Positions 60,801 to 64,000 of a stretch of DNA of 64,000 nucleotides are shown here, piece by piece; the first letter of the stretch is position 1; every line of letters starts with the position of its first letter. The position numbers were made by a program, and so were the translations under genes. The DNA lies in assembly GCA_905250115.1 (NCBI GenBank), contig CAJNOI010000119.1:151346-215345 (forward strand), in the 5' to 3' direction. Under the pieces are notes generated by a model. The model made no database searches. It was not told the DNA's origin and saw nothing but the letters and a program-made list of their open reading frames with translations. The stretch is from Adineta steineri. Its lineage: Eukaryota; Rotifera; Eurotatoria; Adinetida; Adinetidae.

Positions 60801-62553
60801 TCTTAACTCATTTCTTTGTCTTTTCTGAACAACTTATCCGCCTTGATCTTTGAATTGATCGCTATATCAGAGTATATCTTAATTGGAATAGATCACGTTA
60901 AATATATGAATTTATTATCAAGAACGTATGTCTCAACCGAGATAATTTAGATGATATACATACAGATCCAAACTCAACATAACTTGATTTAGTGAATTTA
61001 AAATATTAAATAATAGTTCATTCAATATATTTATTCTCTTTTTTCAATCTAGTATAAAAGATTAATAAATATTAGATCTACGAAAACGAGATTTTATTTG
61101 TATCCCTTACGGATTATTTCGTTGAAAAGATATAAAAAAAAGTAATTGCTTGCTTACTTACACTAGTCAGTTTTTTTCATTTTGTTACATTAGCACACTA
61201 TTAATAGAAGGTAAGGTTTTATTTTCTATAGACAACGTGCTAGTGTAACAGAACGAAAAGAAAAGAGAAAAATCACGTTATTTTGTGTTGATAATAAGTT
61301 TATATATAGCTTAAAAGTTTTACTCTTACTTTGAAATAAAATAAAATAAAATAATCGAGGAAAAAGTATACTTTACAATTAGTTCGTTATATTATATCTA
61401 GTTGGATAATGTAGAAATTAAACAAATATATATATTTAATTAAAAGATCACCTAATTTATCTGCAGATTGTTCATATATTGAAATGTTATTCAATCCAAA
61501 GTTTATATGAGATTCTACTAGTTTTTCATGTACTTTAATCAACAAACGGACAGACGATTATTCTATCCGTTAGTTGATGTATAGGTGAAAAAGAAAAAAA
61601 ATATTATAGATTGTAGTGCATAATGGTATAAATATGAACAAACACGCATAAATATAGATAATTATCAAAAATTTCAACAAAAGTAATTCTATATGTTTTA
61701 CATTGACTTGTTCTTTTTTATGAAAAACTCTTTGATAATAATCAATGACGCTAATTAACATTTTGAAATAGAAAATAAAATTGATGAAATATTGTAACAA
61801 AGAATAAAATTTATAGATTATTTTCTTCTTATTCGAATATTTTATTGTGATCACAATGATGAACGGATCGGGTAGTATTACCACTACCCTCGATATATTA
61901 CTGTATTATCCATTTGGGTTCATATCACACAACGTCATGTATTATATATAAGAACAAAGGCGAGAGAACGGAAAGAATAAAATATAGATTAATTTTGTGT
62001 ATGAATATACTATTTATATTGAGATGAAGAATATTTCTCAATAATTAATAACTTTTTTATAGTAGAAAACGAAAGTAATTTGATTTTTTTGTTATTTAAC
62101 AAGAAGAATTGCTCAATTGGGTAATAATCAATTCTATAAAAATCCAAATGTTTTGCCTATTTGACACAATTAAAATCTTATGAATATTTCTATGTAAGTG
62201 TCATTTTAATCGATTATTGTAAAGATTGATAAGTTACAGTCTATTATTAATAACTGAATATGAAAAGAATTTTTGTGAATAAGGCAATGAAAAAGAAAAC
62301 AGGTTGAATTTAATGATCCATAAATGAATAATCTTAGAAAGATTTGATCGATACTGTTTTGTTATACTATTATAAAATTCGAATAGAATATATACTTTAT
62401 TAAATATAGGAGAAAGATTTTTTTAAATAATTTAATCGATTTGAATGAAAGTTAAGATGGTTTTCTTAATCTAGACTATTTAATTGAAAGATAATTGTAT
62501 GATGAAATAAAAAATAAATCGCTTTGATTTTATTGTTTTGAAATCAAGATATC
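57861..62553. other. Gene-free AT-rich region
   Basis: No recognisable gene in about 4.7 kb. Open frames here (e.g. 58536-58727, 59073-59291, 61570-61884) are short, Lys/Ile/Phe-rich and without family features. A 16-A run lies near 59250. Confidence 0.5.
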
Positions 62554-62925
62554 TTATTCAACTGATGCCCATCCAACAAGTTTTGCTGTTGTAGTATATG
62601 TAGTTGTATCAAAAAACTTCCAAATCATACAAAATGTTGGTGTTTGTATCCAAACAACTTCATATAAATAAAGATAGGTTACCCAAGGAATAGTTGTTAA
62701 TTCCGAAATAAGACAAATAATAAGAATAATAATTATAACATGATTATGTAAACCACGATGAAGATTTGAATCAAAAAGAAAATGATAAAGAACGAAAAGA
62801 CAACAAATAAATGATAAAATATTTGAAACGAGAAAAATCCAAAATCGAACAATTTGGGGTATAGCAATACCACCATCGAATACGAATTTAACGGTATTAC
62901 TTGAACTAATATTTGATATTGACAT
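62554..62925 (-). pseudogene. Truncated rhodopsin-like GPCR (bdelloid family)
   Basis: The 123-residue frame starts at ATG 62925 with a short Ser/Asn-rich N-terminus. It gives three membrane segments: RFWIFLVSNILSFICCLFVL, HVIIIILIICLISEL and TPTFCMIWKFFDTTTYTTT. It then stops at WASVE followed by TAA, exactly where the family has the WASIER(H) DRY-like motif after TM3. TM4-TM7 are missing, so it cannot be a functional receptor. The family is abundant in bdelloid genomes, as I recall it. Confidence 0.6.
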
Positions 62926-64000
62926 TCTTCAAAGTATAAAATGTTAGAATGAATGATGCACTGAAAGATCCTTTTGAGTGAATATGAAAGGAAGATAAAG
63001 TAATAATGATACAATTAATAAAGGAAGTGTTGAAAACGAGTGTAAAATATATATTAAAGATGAGATAGATACATTAGTTTGAAGAAAAATTTGATCTAAT
63101 AATTTTTTCACATTTTTCTCAAAGAATCCATTCATTTCCAGTGCTTTGAATATGATCGGATATCCTATGGGGAATACTATATACTGGTATAATTTCACAT
63201 AATTTGCATTGACCTTTAGCAGTAAAACGACAAATATAAGTGCTAGAGTTGAAAGCTCCAAAAACAATTACACCTTTTTCAGAATTTAATTCTCTATTTT
63301 CTTCACTTTCTCATAAACCAGGACTATTCAGAAACAGCTCAATACATTTTTCTCGATGGAATTAACTATTTGAACAATCACTCTTGGTTTATTTCGTGTT
63401 TTCAATATCATGCAGAAAATTCGATACAACCTTATAGTTATTAAAATCGGAAATATAAATTCATTGCATGATGGTAATATCATCATGTAATTGTTTTTGA
63501 AACTTCCGACTGCAGCACTTATATTTGTCGTTTTCTACTAAAAGTCAATGAAAACTATATCAAATTATATCAGTATATAATCTTTTACTTAGGTTATCTG
63601 ATGATCATCAAATCACTAGAAATGCATCGATTCTGTGAGAAAGATGAGAAAAAATTATGAGGTCAAATGTTTTTGAAAAACTACTGTATATCCATCAATT
63701 CATTCACTCATACCTATATAAATTTATCATTATTATCTTGTAAAACTAACTTTCCATAATATATCAGTTCATTTTAACTATTGTCGAAATTTTCGAATCT
63801 TTTAAAAGAATAAAAAATAGATTTTTTTCAACATTCTAATCAGTATGTGATGTAAAAGAAAGAAAACAATAGTTTTTTTTCGGTTGATATAGATAAGATG
63901 CATTAAGAATGATGAATAAAAGAATATAAGTAATTCAGATACACAAAAACTTTATTCTATTTTTTTCAATTTTGCATTGATGAAAAAATATCTTTATATA
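62926..64000. other. Nothing certain; hydrophobic open frames
   Basis: A minus-strand hydrophobic frame (62944-63267) has only a TTG start and no family I recognise. A second frame over about 63110-63290 (FGAFNSSTYICRF) may be an exon remnant. Neither is convincing as a gene. Confidence 0.3.

Noticed and set aside
62944..63267. Hydrophobic minus-strand frame as a membrane protein gene
   Set aside because: No ATG start (only TTG), no recognised family, overlaps other open frames in AT-rich DNA.
1..64000. CRISPR arrays, rRNA or tRNA genes, bacterial operons
   Set aside because: No regular short direct repeats with spacers, no recognisable tRNA B-box or rRNA sequence, and genes carry spliceosomal introns.

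Overview
The window is AT-rich eukaryotic DNA. Every multi-exon gene has short GT-AG introns, mostly 47-70 nt. It holds gene families typical of bdelloid rotifers: F-box/leucine-rich proteins, a rhodopsin-like GPCR ending at a WASVE motif, and a piece of the rotifer domain that accompanies ADP-ribosyltransferase/TPR proteins. Genes of apparent bacterial or fungal origin sit among them. A bdelloid (Adineta- or Rotaria-like) is the best reading; this is inference from family resemblance, not a database search.

Layout. 0.9-2.2 kb (+): an MFS transporter of bacterial type. 2.9-4.4 kb (+): an F-box gene cut by a 10-N gap. 4.5-5.9 kb (-): two small genes, one YbaY/YscW-like and one CipC/DUF3759 (a fungal-type family). 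6.6-7.5 kb (+): a dead FAD-linked oxidase, followed by a 136-nt foldback element. 8.3-10.2 kb (+): an intact F-box paralogue. 10.9-14.2 kb (-): a 17-exon M13 (neprilysin-like) metallopeptidase. 15.5-16.3 kb: a tandem repeat and a pseudogene fragment. 16.3-20.4 kb: gene-free, with a 776-nt MITE-like element.

The centrepiece is 20.4-48.0 kb (-): one non-ribosomal peptide synthetase gene of at least 29 exons and about 7,300 codons, truncated 5' by a 100-N gap. Its order is [gap]Cb-A-T | Ca-Cb-A-T | Ca-Cb-A-T | Ca-Cb-A-T | Ca-Cb-A-T | TE. It has five complete adenylation and thiolation domains and a terminal thioesterase with an apparent Ser-Asp-His triad. Every internal module begins with two consecutive condensation domains of different subfamilies. 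Splice phases fit across all visible junctions, with one exception: a 1-nt insertion in the Cb domain of module 4.

Upstream of the gap on the same strand lies a decayed reducing polyketide synthase (51.4-56.9 kb: KS, AT, DH and remnants of ER). It is interrupted by a retroelement-like insertion with a 16-bp target duplication. The last 7 kb is AT-rich and nearly empty apart from a degenerate tandem repeat and a truncated GPCR.

Together this looks like an accessory, transfer-rich region carrying a large secondary-metabolite gene. The NRPS would assemble a short peptide (five building blocks visible) released by the TE. The MFS protein could be an exporter, but that link is only positional.
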